A DNA stretch of 64,000 nt. Origin: Kumtagia sp044326205. Lineage in GTDB: Bacteria; Pseudomonadota; Alphaproteobacteria; Rhizobiales; Rhizobiaceae. A model generated the notes under the pieces. That model was not told where the DNA came from and did not search any database. It was given only the letters and a program-made list of their open reading frames with translations. The position numbers and the translations under genes are program-made. Numbering within the stretch: the first letter of the stretch is position 1; the number at the start of each line of letters is the position of its first letter. The DNA lies in the NCBI RefSeq assembly GCF_044326205.1, contig NZ_JBIRCY010000007.1, forward strand, positions 1 to 64,000. Reading direction: 5' to 3'. Shown here piece by piece: positions 24,551-33,732 of the stretch.

Positions 24551-24962
24551 TTTAGTGGAGACGGGTTCTATCCAAACTGGTGGCTGCACCACTTTTTTGG
24601 TTTATGCCAATCAAATCAATGGATTATCGGCAACGCCGAAAGCCACCTACTAGTCCACCTTTCGTTGCTCGGTCGATGCGCGCGGTACTTTCGCAGCATA
24701 GCGCCCAAGTCCGACGGCGACGCCGAGCCTTCCGAGACAAGTACGGACCCGAATTTCTTTCGCCTCAGCGGCGGGTTTCTGCCAACATCGGCAAGTGGGT
24801 GCACATTCTCGATTGGCGGAAACGAGGCCGTAACCTGACCGACAGCTTTCGGGAGGTTGATCGGCATAAGCCGTAACGTTGCGCTTCTGCAGGCGAGGCC
24901 ACGCAGAATCGAGATTGACGGCGGCAGTTTCGACGATGCCGCGACTGAACACAGAGGCGAAA

Positions 24963-24974
24963 TGACTAGACAAA
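24963..24974. promoter_or_regulatory. GntR operator candidate 1 (autoregulatory)
   Basis: TGACTAGACAAA, centred on CTAG, lies ~50 bp before the GntR/UTRA gene. It matches the palindrome TTGWCTAGWCAA found also at 33684, 33718 and 35288, except for the first T (A here). Confidence 0.6.
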
Positions 24975-25021
24975 ACGGGTCCAGGCGCTAAAGCTGCTTC
25001 TCAACGGAAGTGCAGAGCCTG

Positions 25022-25786
25022 ATGGACGCGGAAAACCAATCACACGACAGTGGTCTATCGCTGGATGGTCAAGGCCCGCTGTTCAAGCAGATCGAACGTG
25101 CTGTGCGATCAGAAATCATGAGTGGTCGCTGGCCTTCGGGGCATCGCGTTCCTTCCGAACACGCCTTGATGGAGGCATTCTCCACCACACGCGCGACCGT
25201 CAGCAAAGCCTTGTCAAAGCTCACCGAGGCCGGGCTTCTCGAGCGCAGGCGCAAACATGGGACACGCGTTGCGAAGACGACGGAAAGTCACGCCGTGCTC
25301 GGGTTTCTCGACGTTCGCAAGGACATCGAGGCCAAGGGGCGAACCTATAGCTACAAGGTGCTCCACAAACGCGAGATGACGGCTGGTGAACTGACCCCGC
25401 CTTGGGCCGCGGTCAGCGAGGGGACGCCGGTCCTGGTTCTTGCCGCCGCGCACTGCGGCTTCGGCAAGGCGGAAGTGCTGGAAGAGCGCTACATCAGCCT
25501 TGACGCCGCGCCGGACGCGGCGACCGCGGATTTCGAAGCAGAGACGCCCAATGTCTGGTTGCTTGCCAGGCTGCCCTGCACGCGGCTGCGCCACACGATC
25601 CGCGCCGAGGCGGCAACGGCTGCACAAGCGAGACTGCTCGACATCGCCGAACGATCACCGCTTCTCGTGTCGATGCGACAGACCTGGGCCGACGACATGC
25701 CCGTGACGTCGGTGAAGCTCAGCTATCCCAGCGCGCAGAATGAATTTGTCGGCGAGTTCAATCCGCTGGAACCAGGACCCGGATGA
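25022..25786 (+). CDS. GntR-family regulator with UTRA domain (HutC subfamily)
   Basis: About 254 residues. The start is uncertain: ATG at 25022 or GTG at 25010, which overlaps GGAAG. Residues ~15-80 are a winged helix of GntR type (PLFKQIERAVRSEIMSGRWP, SGHRVPSEHALMEAFSTTRATVSKAL, GLLERRRKHGTRVA). Residues ~95-250 are a UTRA ligand-binding domain (TPVLVLAAAHCGFGKAEVLEERYISL ... NEFVGEFNPL). HutC-type regulators bind palindromes and release them with an effector. Four copies of TTGWCTAGWCAA in front of this gene, the transporter and the amidase define a likely regulon. The stop overlaps the peptidase start (ATGA), so they are translationally coupled. Confidence 0.9.
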   Translation: MDAENQSHDSGLSLDGQGPLFKQIERAVRSEIMSGRWPSGHRVPSEHALMEAFSTTRATVSKALSKLTEAGLLERRRKHGTRVAKTTESHAVLGFLDVRKDIEAKGRTYSYKVLHKREMTAGELTPPWAAVSEGTPVLVLAAAHCGFGKAEVLEERYISLDAAPDAATADFEAETPNVWLLARLPCTRLRHTIRAEAATAAQARLLDIAERSPLLVSMRQTWADDMPVTSVKLSYPSAQNEFVGEFNPLEPGPG

Positions 25787-26940
25787 CCGAGCCTGGCGCC
25801 CTCGCAAGGGTCCATCGGCTCAAGGTGCATGATCTCCTTGGGATCGGAGGCGCGGTGGTCGTGGCCAGTTCACCGGCCGCGGTGGTCTACTGCAGCGGCT
25901 ACCGCAGCATGGGCTACGATACCAATCCGGGATTGCGGATGGCCGTCGTCTTCGACCGCGACGACTGGATTCTGGTCGGACCGAGCGCGGATGCCTGGGC
26001 GGCCACGGAGGCTGGCGGCGAACGTCTTCGTTATTATGGGTATCGGGATTTCTTCTTTGCCGACCACGATCATGGCGAGTTTCTCGAGTTCCGTCCCTTC
26101 GGCAGTTTCGACGAGGCGGTTCAAGCCGCGCTGAGCGCCGTTGCGGTTGGCAAGCGGGCGGTTGCAATGGAAGGGTTCGAGACCCATGCCGGCCTCGCAC
26201 GACTGGCGACGATAGACCCACGGGTGACGGCATCCGCATTCCGGCGGGCTCGCGCCAGAAAGGACCCGGCTGAAGTTCAACTTTTGCGACAGGCCACGCG
26301 GGCGACCGAGGGTGCCCTTCTGCAAGCTCTCGCCGCCGCAAGCGCGGGCATAGCGGAATTGGACCTTGCGTCCATGATTTCGGCCGAAATGATACGTGCA
26401 GGCGTGCGGCCGGGCTTCATCGTGGTCACGTCTGGCCCGCGCTCGGCGTTCGCCGACGCGCACGCCTCGTCACGGCGCCTCGCAGCCGGAGACCTTGTCC
26501 GCTTTGATATCGGTGGCACGCTCAATGGTTACTGGTCAGATATTGCGACCACTGCCGTCGTCGGTGAGCCCAATGCCGATCAGCGTGCGGTCGATGTGGC
26601 GATCGGCGCGGGTCAGCGCACTGCGCTCAGCTTGGTCGGACCTGGCGTGACCACTGACGCGATTTTCAACGCAACGGTCGAGGCGGTACGTGCCGGCGGC
26701 CTACCCGGCTATCGACGACATCACGTCGGGCATGGGCTCGGATTGGAACCTCACGAGTTTCCGACACTCGGTCCTTCCGATCCCGTTCCTCTCGAGCCCG
26801 GCATGGTTGTCAACGTCGAGCCGCCATACTACCGCCCCGGCTGGGGCGGCCTCATGTATGAGGCGACCCTGCTGGTGACCGAGACCGGCGCCGAGCCCCT
26901 GACGACCCTTGAGCCCGAGCTGATTATCCTGCCCGCCTGA
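25783..26940 (+). CDS. M24-family (Xaa-Pro) peptidase
   Basis: A 385-residue pita-bread-fold metallopeptidase of the aminopeptidase P/prolidase type. The N-terminal creatinase-like domain spans ~1-150. The C-terminal catalytic domain has the five metal ligands: Asp in VRFDIGG, Asp in YWSDIATTA, His in HHVGHGLGLEPHEF, Glu in VVNVEPPYY and Glu in LMYEATLLV. It would cleave Xaa-Pro or similar imide bonds in the cytoplasm, fitting a peptide importer next door. It overlaps the regulator by 4 bp, and its 3' end overlaps the 3' end of the convergent aminotransferase-like gene by 17 bp. Confidence 0.88.
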   Translation: MTEPGALARVHRLKVHDLLGIGGAVVVASSPAAVVYCSGYRSMGYDTNPGLRMAVVFDRDDWILVGPSADAWAATEAGGERLRYYGYRDFFFADHDHGEFLEFRPFGSFDEAVQAALSAVAVGKRAVAMEGFETHAGLARLATIDPRVTASAFRRARARKDPAEVQLLRQATRATEGALLQALAAASAGIAELDLASMISAEMIRAGVRPGFIVVTSGPRSAFADAHASSRRLAAGDLVRFDIGGTLNGYWSDIATTAVVGEPNADQRAVDVAIGAGQRTALSLVGPGVTTDAIFNATVEAVRAGGLPGYRRHHVGHGLGLEPHEFPTLGPSDPVPLEPGMVVNVEPPYYRPGWGGLMYEATLLVTETGAEPLTTLEPELIILPA

Positions 26941-28174
26941 AACTGTTGTGCGTGCGGGCCAGGATCGCGGTAGCCGCCTCGACAAACCGGTCGACCTCCT
27001 CGACGGAATTGGCGAGGCCTGGCGACAGATGGATGCCGGACATGGCTTGGTCTTCTTCCATCGCAAACGGCCGAACGCTGATGCCGTAGTCGGTGAGCAT
27101 GGCCGCCGCGAACTCTTGCGGCGTCAGTCCTTCGATGTTGAACGCGGCGAAGCCCGTTGCCGGCTCCGCGTCTAGGTCGGTCAGGAGCGTCACGCGTTCA
27201 TGGGCAGCCAGTCTGCGCGCCCAGCGATCTCGCAAGTACCGCAGTCGCGCCGACTTCTCCGCCTGTCCGACGTCGAGGTTGAAGGCCATGGTTTCGAGGA
27301 TCGACGCCGGCAGTGCCTTGAACACCGTGCCTACCTCCTCGAACTTCTCGATCGAGTCATCCGGCTTGTTCGACCAGCTTGCGAACAACGGCCAGACATC
27401 CGCTATCCTTTCGCGGCGAACGAAGAGGAACCCCGTGCCGCGTGGTCCATACATCCATTTGTGCAGGCACGCCGCATAGGCATCGCAGCCCAGTTGATCG
27501 AGCGCGACGGCGATGTGGCCGGCCGAGTGTGCGCCGTCGACGAAGCTGAAGGCGCCCCGCTGCGCCGCAAGGTCGGAGATCGGCTTGACAGGCATCACCA
27601 GGCCGGTCCGGGCGACGATGTGTGGGAACGAAACCAGCTTTGTCCGCTCGCCGATCGCGGCTTCGAACGCCGCCATGATTTTGGCTTCCGTCGCTGGGCC
27701 GAAGGGCAGGTCGACGAATTTCAGGACGATGCCCTCGCGCCGCGCCCTCTGGCGGATAATCGCGAGATTGGAATCGTAGCAGAAGCGGGTGGCGAGGATT
27801 TCGTCGCCGGGACTGAGCGTAACCCCGTTGAGAACCGTGGCGATACCTTCCATGGCGTTGCGGGTGAGCGCGATCTCGTCGCCCGACGCGCCGAAATAAT
27901 CCGCTAGCGACTGCCGGATCGCCACCGACGAGCCGCTTTCCTTGAGATCCCGGAACGGCTCGTACTCGTCGAGTTCGTAGGCCAGCGACAGATCGACCAG
28001 GGAGCGCACCCGCTCGCGCACCCGCAACGGTGCCGGGCCGCGGCGCGTGTTGGCCAGTTGGGTGTTGACATACATCGGCTGCATGGTCGCCCGTATCGAC
28101 AGCCAATAGGCCTCGTCGTCGGGAGCGGTCCGCAACGGTGTCGCGCGGTCGTGAGTCGGGCCTGCTATGGACAA
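26924..28174 (-). CDS. class V aminotransferase-fold PLP enzyme (isopenicillin-N epimerase-like)
   Basis: About 416 residues from a TTG at 28174 (LSIAGPTHDRATP), chosen because AGGGAG lies just upstream; the open frame continues to 28303 but runs into the previous gene. PLP features: SRNAMEGI-like helix (LTRNAMEGIATVLNG), Asp in FVDGAHSAGHIAVAL and the Schiff-base Lys in CLHKWMYGPRGTGFL. C-terminal small domain with FAAFNIEGLTPQEFAAAM. The fold is shared by isopenicillin-N epimerases and cysteine desulfurase-like enzymes; the substrate is unknown. As the last gene of the peptide transporter operon it may act on an imported amino-acid derivative. Confidence 0.82.
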   Translation of the reverse strand: MSIAGPTHDRATPLRTAPDDEAYWLSIRATMQPMYVNTQLANTRRGPAPLRVRERVRSLVDLSLAYELDEYEPFRDLKESGSSVAIRQSLADYFGASGDEIALTRNAMEGIATVLNGVTLSPGDEILATRFCYDSNLAIIRQRARREGIVLKFVDLPFGPATEAKIMAAFEAAIGERTKLVSFPHIVARTGLVMPVKPISDLAAQRGAFSFVDGAHSAGHIAVALDQLGCDAYAACLHKWMYGPRGTGFLFVRRERIADVWPLFASWSNKPDDSIEKFEEVGTVFKALPASILETMAFNLDVGQAEKSARLRYLRDRWARRLAAHERVTLLTDLDAEPATGFAAFNIEGLTPQEFAAAMLTDYGISVRPFAMEEDQAMSGIHLSPGLANSVEEVDRFVEAATAILARTHNSFRRAG

Positions 28175-28226
28175 AGTGAACTCCCTGGAATTGGCCGGCC
28201 TTTGGATGGCGGCCTGTAATGGCTTT

Positions 28227-29243
28227 TCAGGCCAACATTGGCTCGGTGTGAGCGGTTGTTCTGTTGTTCTGGTAGAGCTCGCCGGCGATAACGCAGCGTG
28301 CATGGTGTGATGGCGTCAGCGCTACAGATTGGGGCGCGGCACTCGAGCAAATCTCCATCGCCTGCGGGCAACGTGTGCGAAAGCGGCAACCGGAAGGAGG
28401 ATTGGTGGGACTTGGAATCTCGCCAAAGATCGAAGGTGGCGGCCGGTTCGCTTCGATCCGCGGATCCGCGCTCGGGATGGATGCCAGCAGAGCCTGCGTA
28501 TAGGGATGGCTCGGCCGGGCATAGAGCTCCTCGGAGCGCCCCTCCTCGATGATCTTGCCGAGATACATGACATAGGTGCGGCTCGTCGCCTGCCGAACCA
28601 GTGCCAGGTCATGGGCGATGAAGAGACACGCAACCCCCAATTCCCTGTGCAGCTTCAGAAAGAGGTTCATGACCTGGGCACGGATCGAGAGGTCGAGCGC
28701 GCTGACGGGCTCATCGCAGATCAGTACGCGCGGGTCGACCGCGAGAGAGCGGGCAATGGCAACGCGCTGGCGCTGGCCGCCCGAGAGCTCGCGCGGATAT
28801 CGCTCCGCGAGCGCAGACGGGAGGCCAACCTGATCGAGAAGCGCGTTGATGCGGCGACCCTGTTCCGCCTTGTCGTTGATGCCGATGATGATGAGTGCCT
28901 CGGCGATGGTCTCCCCGATCGTCTGGCGGTCGTTCAGGGATGCGTAAGGATCCTGGAAAACATACTGGACCGCCCGCCGCTTCTCGCGCAGCGCGCGCCC
29001 GCTCAAGGTCGACAGGTCGACCCCGTCATAGACCACGCTGCCGGATTGCGGCCGCTCCAGCCCGACGATGGACCTTCCGAGCGTCGACTTTCCGCAGCCG
29101 GACTCGCCGACCAGGCCGACCATCTCGCCGGGCGCGAGCGTGATCGACACGTCGTCCACGGCAGTGATCCATTTGCCGCGCTCGACGCTCTTGAAGCGGG
29201 TGACGAGGTTGCGGATGCTGAGCAAGGGTGCTGCTTCAGGCAT
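28227..29243 (-). CDS. oligopeptide/dipeptide ABC transporter ATP-binding protein (DppF/OppF type)
   Basis: A 338-residue ATPase from the ATG at 29243, which overlaps the end of the previous ATPase gene by 8 bp. Walker A GESGCGKSTLGRS, Q-loop YVFQDPYASLND, signature LSGGQRQRVAIARSL, Walker B VLICDEPVSALD and switch His IAHDLALV are all present. The C-terminal oligopeptide domain with its Cys cluster (CRFRTRCPQAMEICS) is typical of Dpp/Opp/Ddp ATPases. It forms a heterodimer with the product of the adjacent gene to energise the two permeases. Confidence 0.9.
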   Translation of the reverse strand: MPEAAPLLSIRNLVTRFKSVERGKWITAVDDVSITLAPGEMVGLVGESGCGKSTLGRSIVGLERPQSGSVVYDGVDLSTLSGRALREKRRAVQYVFQDPYASLNDRQTIGETIAEALIIIGINDKAEQGRRINALLDQVGLPSALAERYPRELSGGQRQRVAIARSLAVDPRVLICDEPVSALDLSIRAQVMNLFLKLHRELGVACLFIAHDLALVRQATSRTYVMYLGKIIEEGRSEELYARPSHPYTQALLASIPSADPRIEANRPPPSIFGEIPSPTNPPSGCRFRTRCPQAMEICSSAAPQSVALTPSHHARCVIAGELYQNNRTTAHTEPMLA

Positions 29244-30240
29244 GCGCCACCTCCCGATAGCGAATGTCGTTGACCACATGGCACGCCGCCGCGGTCCCTG
29301 AGGGAACCGTCGCCAACGGGGGGCGGCGAACGCTGCAAATCTCGATGACCTGGGGACAGCGCGGCGCGAAGGGGCAGCCGGGCTGAGGCGCGCCTAGAAT
29401 GGGCGGCGCTCCGGGCAGTCCTCGGAACAGCGTGCCTGGCAGATCTTCCGGACGTGGCAGCGCTGCGATCAGACCGCCCGTGTAGGGGTGACGCGGGGCG
29501 AGCAAAACCTGTTCGACGCCACCATATTCGACGACGCGGCCGGCATACATGACGGCCACCTTCGAGGCGATGCTTGCCACCACGCCCATGTCATGGGTGA
29601 TCAGCACGATCGCCATATGCAGACGGCGCTGCAGATCCTTCAGCAGGGCGATGATCTGCGCCTGCACGGTCACATCCAGCGCCGTGGTCGGCTCGTCGGC
29701 GATCAGCAGCTTGGGCTCCGCGGCAATGGCGATCGCGATCATGGCGCGCTGGCGCAGGCCACCCGATAGCTCATGCGAGTATTGTCTGAGCCGGGCCTCC
29801 GGGTCCGACATCCGCACGACCTTGAGCAGCTCCAACGCCCGGCTTTCCGCCTGGGTGGCTGTCAGGCCGAGGTGGAGTTCGCTGACCTCCGCGATCTGGC
29901 GTCCGATCCTCATGGCGGGGTTCAGCGCGCTCATCGGGTCCTGGAAGATGGTCCCGATCCGGCCACCGCGGATCTTGCGCAACGCGGTTGCGGGAAGGCC
30001 GACCAGGTCGGTTCCGTCGAAGCGAAGCGAGCCGTGAAGGTCCGTCACCACGCCGGTGGGCATGAGCCCCAGGGGTGCAAAGTTGAGAACCGTCTTGCCG
30101 CTGCCGCTCTCGCCCACGATGGCGAGTGTCTCGCCGACCTCGACCGAATAGCTCACCCGGTCGACCGGGCGCAGCGCGGCCCGCGCTGTGAAAAGATCGA
30201 TCGAAAGATCTTCGGCCTGGAGCAGGCTGCGCGCGCTCAT
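29236..30240 (-). CDS. oligopeptide/dipeptide ABC transporter ATP-binding protein (DppD/OppD type)
   Basis: A 334-residue ATPase. The ATG at 30240 overlaps the permease stop (ATGA); the larger open frame upstream is the antisense-free shadow of the permease. Walker A GESGSGKTVL, Q-loop TIFQDPMSALNP, signature HELSGGLRQRAMIAIA, Walker B KLLIADEPTTALD and switch His ITHDMGVV are complete. The C-terminal CPFAPRCPQVIEIC is the oligopeptide-transporter Cys motif. It is the partner of the ATPase encoded at 28227-29243. Confidence 0.9.
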   Translation of the reverse strand: MSARSLLQAEDLSIDLFTARAALRPVDRVSYSVEVGETLAIVGESGSGKTVLNFAPLGLMPTGVVTDLHGSLRFDGTDLVGLPATALRKIRGGRIGTIFQDPMSALNPAMRIGRQIAEVSELHLGLTATQAESRALELLKVVRMSDPEARLRQYSHELSGGLRQRAMIAIAIAAEPKLLIADEPTTALDVTVQAQIIALLKDLQRRLHMAIVLITHDMGVVASIASKVAVMYAGRVVEYGGVEQVLLAPRHPYTGGLIAALPRPEDLPGTLFRGLPGAPPILGAPQPGCPFAPRCPQVIEICSVRRPPLATVPSGTAAACHVVNDIRYREVAHA

Positions 30241-31127
30241 GACGACACCTTCTGCCACGCGGCCGACACGGCCCGCCGCTGGTTGATGACGCGGCGCCGC
30301 AGGGGGGTCGGCACGCGGTTCAGCGCAATGGATTCGCCTAGCAGATTGAACCCGACGACAACTGCGGTGAGAACGAGACCTGGGAGGATGACCTGCATCG
30401 GAACCTCTTCCAGATAGGGAAGCGCGTCCACCAGCATCTGACCCCACTCCGGCGTGGGTGGCTGAATACCGAGGCCGAGGAAGCTCAGCGTCGCTATGGA
30501 CAGCGCCACTGCCGCTGCTTCCGCGGTCGCATAGACCAGCACCGCGCCGATCGTCGTCGGCAGAAGGTGGTGGAAGTAGATGCGCGCGGGGCTCGCCCCC
30601 AAGACGCGCAGAGATTCGATGTGCGGCCGGTTCATGACGTTCACTGCGACTGCACGGCTGATACGGGCGCTGCCGGGCCACCAGGCCAGGGCCAGGGCCA
30701 GGATCATGTTCCAGTACCCCGTCCCGAAGATGCCGATCACGGCAAGCGCAACGATCAGGCTTGGCATGGCAAGGCCAACGTCGACGATGCGCATCAGCAC
30801 TTCATCAACCCAGCCCCGCCGGTAGCCGGCGATGGTGCCGATGGTAATGCCAACGGTGAGCGCCAAGATAAGCACGAGGCTCATGCCGACCAGCGATGTT
30901 CGCGCCGAAGCGATCAGCCGGCTCAACGTGTCGCGGCCAAGATGATCGGCTCCCAGCCAGTGCTGCCAGGACGGTCCGGCATGCGCAGCGAGGAGATCCT
31001 GGGCATTCGGATCGTGGGGCGTTATGTACGGCGCAAGCACGCCCAGGGCGATGAACACCAGGATGGTGACCACGGCCAGCCTGGGCAACTGCCGTATGGA
31101 GTTCAGGAATTCGCGCAGGATTCTCAT
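30237..31127 (-). CDS. peptide ABC transporter permease (DppC type)
   Basis: A 296-residue inner-membrane permease. The N-terminal DppC/OppC segment (RLAVVTILVFIALGVLAPYI TPHDPNAQD) is followed by the GADHLGRDTLSRLI motif and about five more membrane helices. The coupling (EAA) loop is ESLRVLGASPARIYFHHLLP. The start overlaps the stop of the DppB-type gene by 4 bp and the stop overlaps the DppD-type start, so translation is coupled through the operon. Confidence 0.9.
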   Translation of the reverse strand: MRILREFLNSIRQLPRLAVVTILVFIALGVLAPYITPHDPNAQDLLAAHAGPSWQHWLGADHLGRDTLSRLIASARTSLVGMSLVLILALTVGITIGTIAGYRRGWVDEVLMRIVDVGLAMPSLIVALAVIGIFGTGYWNMILALALAWWPGSARISRAVAVNVMNRPHIESLRVLGASPARIYFHHLLPTTIGAVLVYATAEAAAVALSIATLSFLGLGIQPPTPEWGQMLVDALPYLEEVPMQVILPGLVLTAVVVGFNLLGESIALNRVPTPLRRRVINQRRAVSAAWQKVSS

Positions 31128-32065
31128 GCGCCTGCTCCCTGGCGACGCAGCTTCGGATCAAGGAACATGATTGCGATGTCGATCAAAAGGTTGAGGACGA
31201 TGAAGAAGGTGAGGAACACCAGCAGGCAGGCCTGAACCACCATGAAGTCGCGGAAGAGGACGCCTTGCAGGAACAGATCAGAGACGCCCTTCAGCGCGAA
31301 AAGCGGCTCGACCACGATGGCGCCGACGACCATCGCGCCACCCTGGGCACCAAGCGCGTTCACATAGGTTGGAGCGATGGTCGGAAGCGCGTGGCGGAAC
31401 AGGATCGCCGCGCGCGACAGCCCTTTCGCCGTTGCGGTCAAGGCAAACGGCCGCGCCATGGCTTCCTCGAGCCCGACGCGCACCACGCGGCTCAGCACCG
31501 CCGCCGGCAGGAAGCCGATCGTCATCCAGGGCAGCACCCAACTGGTGATGCCCTCAGACCCGAAGGTCGGAAAAAGCCTGAGCTGGACGGCGAGGCCGTA
31601 GATCAGCAACGCCCCGACGAAGAATGATGGCATCGAAGCGCCGAGCAATGCAAGGACACGGGTCGCCGCATCGCCGATCCGGCCCGGCCATAGCGCACCG
31701 ATGAAGCCGAGCGCAAAGCTAAGCAAAGTGGCGAAACTCGCGCCACCCAAGATGAGGGTGAGCGTGATGGGCAGCCGGGTGGCGAGTGTGTCGCCGATGT
31801 TCTGGCCGGTCTTGTAGGACACGCCAAGGTTGCCCTCGAGCGCGCCCGTCAGCCACATGCCGTAGCGGACGATCAGAGGCTTATCGAGCCCGAGCTCTTC
31901 CTCGACCTTGTGGATCTGCTCGAATGTGGCCTTCGGCGTACGCAGCTCGGCGATCAGCACCGCGACATTGCCCGGGGCCGACACGACCAGCGTGAAGCAG
32001 AGCAGCGTGGCGAGGACCAGCATCACCGCCGCGTTGCGCAGCCGGATCGCGATCAGAGTTGCCAT
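31124..32065 (-). CDS. peptide ABC transporter permease (DppB type)
   Basis: A 313-residue permease with six predicted helices. It opens with the DppB-type first helix (RNAAVMLVLATLLCFTLVVSA) and the ELGLDKPLIVRYGMWLTGAL periplasmic segment. The coupling loop AKGLSRAAILFRHALPTIAP and the final FVVQACLLVFLTFFIVLNLLI-like helix with FLDPKLR fit the family. It lies 11 bp downstream of the binding-protein gene. Confidence 0.9.
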   Translation of the reverse strand: MATLIAIRLRNAAVMLVLATLLCFTLVVSAPGNVAVLIAELRTPKATFEQIHKVEEELGLDKPLIVRYGMWLTGALEGNLGVSYKTGQNIGDTLATRLPITLTLILGGASFATLLSFALGFIGALWPGRIGDAATRVLALLGASMPSFFVGALLIYGLAVQLRLFPTFGSEGITSWVLPWMTIGFLPAAVLSRVVRVGLEEAMARPFALTATAKGLSRAAILFRHALPTIAPTYVNALGAQGGAMVVGAIVVEPLFALKGVSDLFLQGVLFRDFMVVQACLLVFLTFFIVLNLLIDIAIMFLDPKLRRQGAGA

Positions 32066-32076
32066 TGCCGCCGACC

Positions 32077-33645
32077 TCAGGACTCAATGCTCAAGCCTTC
32101 GTAGGGCATGTCGTACTCTGTCGCAGGCGCCTTGAAGCCCTTGACGCGGTCGGTGTGCGCCCAGATCGCCGGGTTGTAGAAGAGCGGCAGGAACGCGGTC
32201 TCGTCGTGCAGCCAGTCGAAGATCGCCTGGTAGGCGGCGGGGGCGTTGGCTTCCGAGGTCGTCTGCACGGCGAGGACCAGGGGATCGAGATGCTCGGGAT
32301 CGACCACCAGCTTTCCGTCGACGCCGTTGTCGTAGGTTGACAGTAGCAGGCCGAAGATCGTGCCGAACGGCTCGTAGGGGGCACCGAAGGTGCTGAACAG
32401 CGCCATATCGTAATGGCGCGCGGGAATATCCGAATGCCGCGAGGCGTGATCGACGGAGCGGATCGTGATGCCGATGCCGGCTTCGCCAAGCTGCGCCTGC
32501 ATGATCTCGCCGAGGGAGCGCGAGCCGGCAAGCTGTTCTTCGCTGACGACGAGTTCGATCTGGAGCGGCTTGCCATCTTTCTGGCGCACGCCCTCTCCGG
32601 TCCATCCGGCCTCGTCAAGCAATTGTTTGGCCTTCTCGATGTCGCGCGCCGGAGCCGGGAAGCGCGTGCCGCTTAGCGGTACCGAGTCCGGGAAGAGGTT
32701 GCCCGCTGGCTGCGCCAGCCCCTTGTAGAGGACCTGGCAAATGGCTTGCCGGTCGAAGCCTATGTTGATGGCCTCGCGCACTTTTCGGTCGGCCAGAGCC
32801 GCATTGCGCTGCGTGTTGAACCCCGCGACGATGGCCGTCGTGCCCTGTTCGACAACGACCGGAATTCCGGCGTCTTTCAGTGTAGCGGCTTCGGTGGCCT
32901 TGATCGGCGCAAGGAAGTCGCCGCCGGTCAGGTCGATGTCGCCGGCCCGCAGGGCCGCCATGCGTCCGCGCGAGTCGGGAAGTACCTTCACTTCGAGCCG
33001 GCTGAAGGACGGCTTTTCGCCCCAGTAGCCTTCGAAACGGATGAACACGCTGCCGTCGTTGCCGGCGCTTTCCTCGACCCAGGGTCCGGTGCCGATCGGC
33101 TTCTGGTAGTTGCCTTCGGCATCGACCGCCTTAGGGCTGAGGAACCGGGTCGGGCGCACATAGGATAATTCGTTGAGCAGGCCGAGCACCGGCTCCTTGA
33201 AGGTGAGTTCGACCGTGTGGTCGTCGATCACCTTGTGGCCGGCGAACAGCCGCGCCACGTTCAGCCAGAAATAGTCCTCCTTGCCGATCCAACGGTCGAG
33301 ATTCCACGTCATCGACGTCGCGTCCCACGGCGTGCCGTCCTGGAAGGTGACGCCCTTGCGCAGATCGAACCGGATCGACTTGCCGTCTTCGGCCAGCTTC
33401 CATGCAGTGGCTAGGGCGGGTTCGAACTTGCCGCCAGCGCCATAGCGGACGAGCGGCTCGAACATCAGATCCTGGACGGACCAAAGTCCATTGTATTTCT
33501 GTGGGTTGAGGTCTCCCGCCGCCTTGCCGGCCGCGACGCGGAGCGTCCCGCCATCCTGGGCGTGGAGTGCGAAGGGTGCCAGCCCCGACAAAAAGGCCGG
33601 CAAGCCAGCCATGCCCAAAAGAAGTCTACGCCGATCGATGTTCAT
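32077..33645 (-). CDS. extracellular solute-binding protein, family 5 (DppA-like)
   Basis: A 522-residue cluster-C binding protein. A twin-arginine-like leader (MNIDRRRLLLGMAGLPAFLS ... ALHAQ) points to periplasmic export. Family-5 features are KYNGLWSVQDLMFEPLVRYG, the GVTFQDGTPWDATSMTWNLDR motif and VREAINIGFDRQAICQVLYKGLAQPAGNLFP. Cargo of this family ranges from peptides to nickel, haem and opines; the neighbouring peptidase, amidase and aminotransferase favour a peptide or amide. It starts ~40 bp downstream of operator candidate 2, so binding of the GntR/UTRA protein there would block this operon. Confidence 0.9.
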   Translation of the reverse strand: MNIDRRRLLLGMAGLPAFLSGLAPFALHAQDGGTLRVAAGKAAGDLNPQKYNGLWSVQDLMFEPLVRYGAGGKFEPALATAWKLAEDGKSIRFDLRKGVTFQDGTPWDATSMTWNLDRWIGKEDYFWLNVARLFAGHKVIDDHTVELTFKEPVLGLLNELSYVRPTRFLSPKAVDAEGNYQKPIGTGPWVEESAGNDGSVFIRFEGYWGEKPSFSRLEVKVLPDSRGRMAALRAGDIDLTGGDFLAPIKATEAATLKDAGIPVVVEQGTTAIVAGFNTQRNAALADRKVREAINIGFDRQAICQVLYKGLAQPAGNLFPDSVPLSGTRFPAPARDIEKAKQLLDEAGWTGEGVRQKDGKPLQIELVVSEEQLAGSRSLGEIMQAQLGEAGIGITIRSVDHASRHSDIPARHYDMALFSTFGAPYEPFGTIFGLLLSTYDNGVDGKLVVDPEHLDPLVLAVQTTSEANAPAAYQAIFDWLHDETAFLPLFYNPAIWAHTDRVKGFKAPATEYDMPYEGLSIES

Positions 33646-33683
33646 GCCTGTTCCCCATGTCGCACCATTCGGCGCGCTTCTAA

Positions 33684-33695
33684 TTGACTAGACAA
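33684..33695. promoter_or_regulatory. GntR operator candidate 2
   Basis: TTGACTAGACAA, 39 bp upstream of the binding-protein gene. It matches candidate 4 at 35288 exactly and pairs with candidate 3 at 33718 about 34 bp away, three helical turns centre to centre. Confidence 0.65.
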
Positions 33696-33714
33696 TACGG
33701 AAGTTAGCCAACGC

Positions 33715-33732
33715 CAATTGTCTAGTCAATTG
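33715..33732. promoter_or_regulatory. GntR operator candidate 3, extended palindrome
   Basis: CAATTGTCTAGTCAATTG is an 18-bp inverted repeat around CTAG, symmetric but for the two bases flanking the centre. It overlaps the amidase stop codon (33726-33728) and lies ~70 bp upstream of the transporter operon. The core TTGTCTAGTCAA is the reverse complement of TTGACTAGACAA. Confidence 0.65.

Noticed and set aside
24561..24592. tRNA-like 3' end (GGTTCTATCC ... CACCA)
   Set aside because: No acceptor stem, D arm or anticodon arm can be matched upstream.
25010..25021. GTG start of the GntR/UTRA gene
   Set aside because: Kept as an alternative only; the ribosome-like GGAAG overlaps the codon itself.
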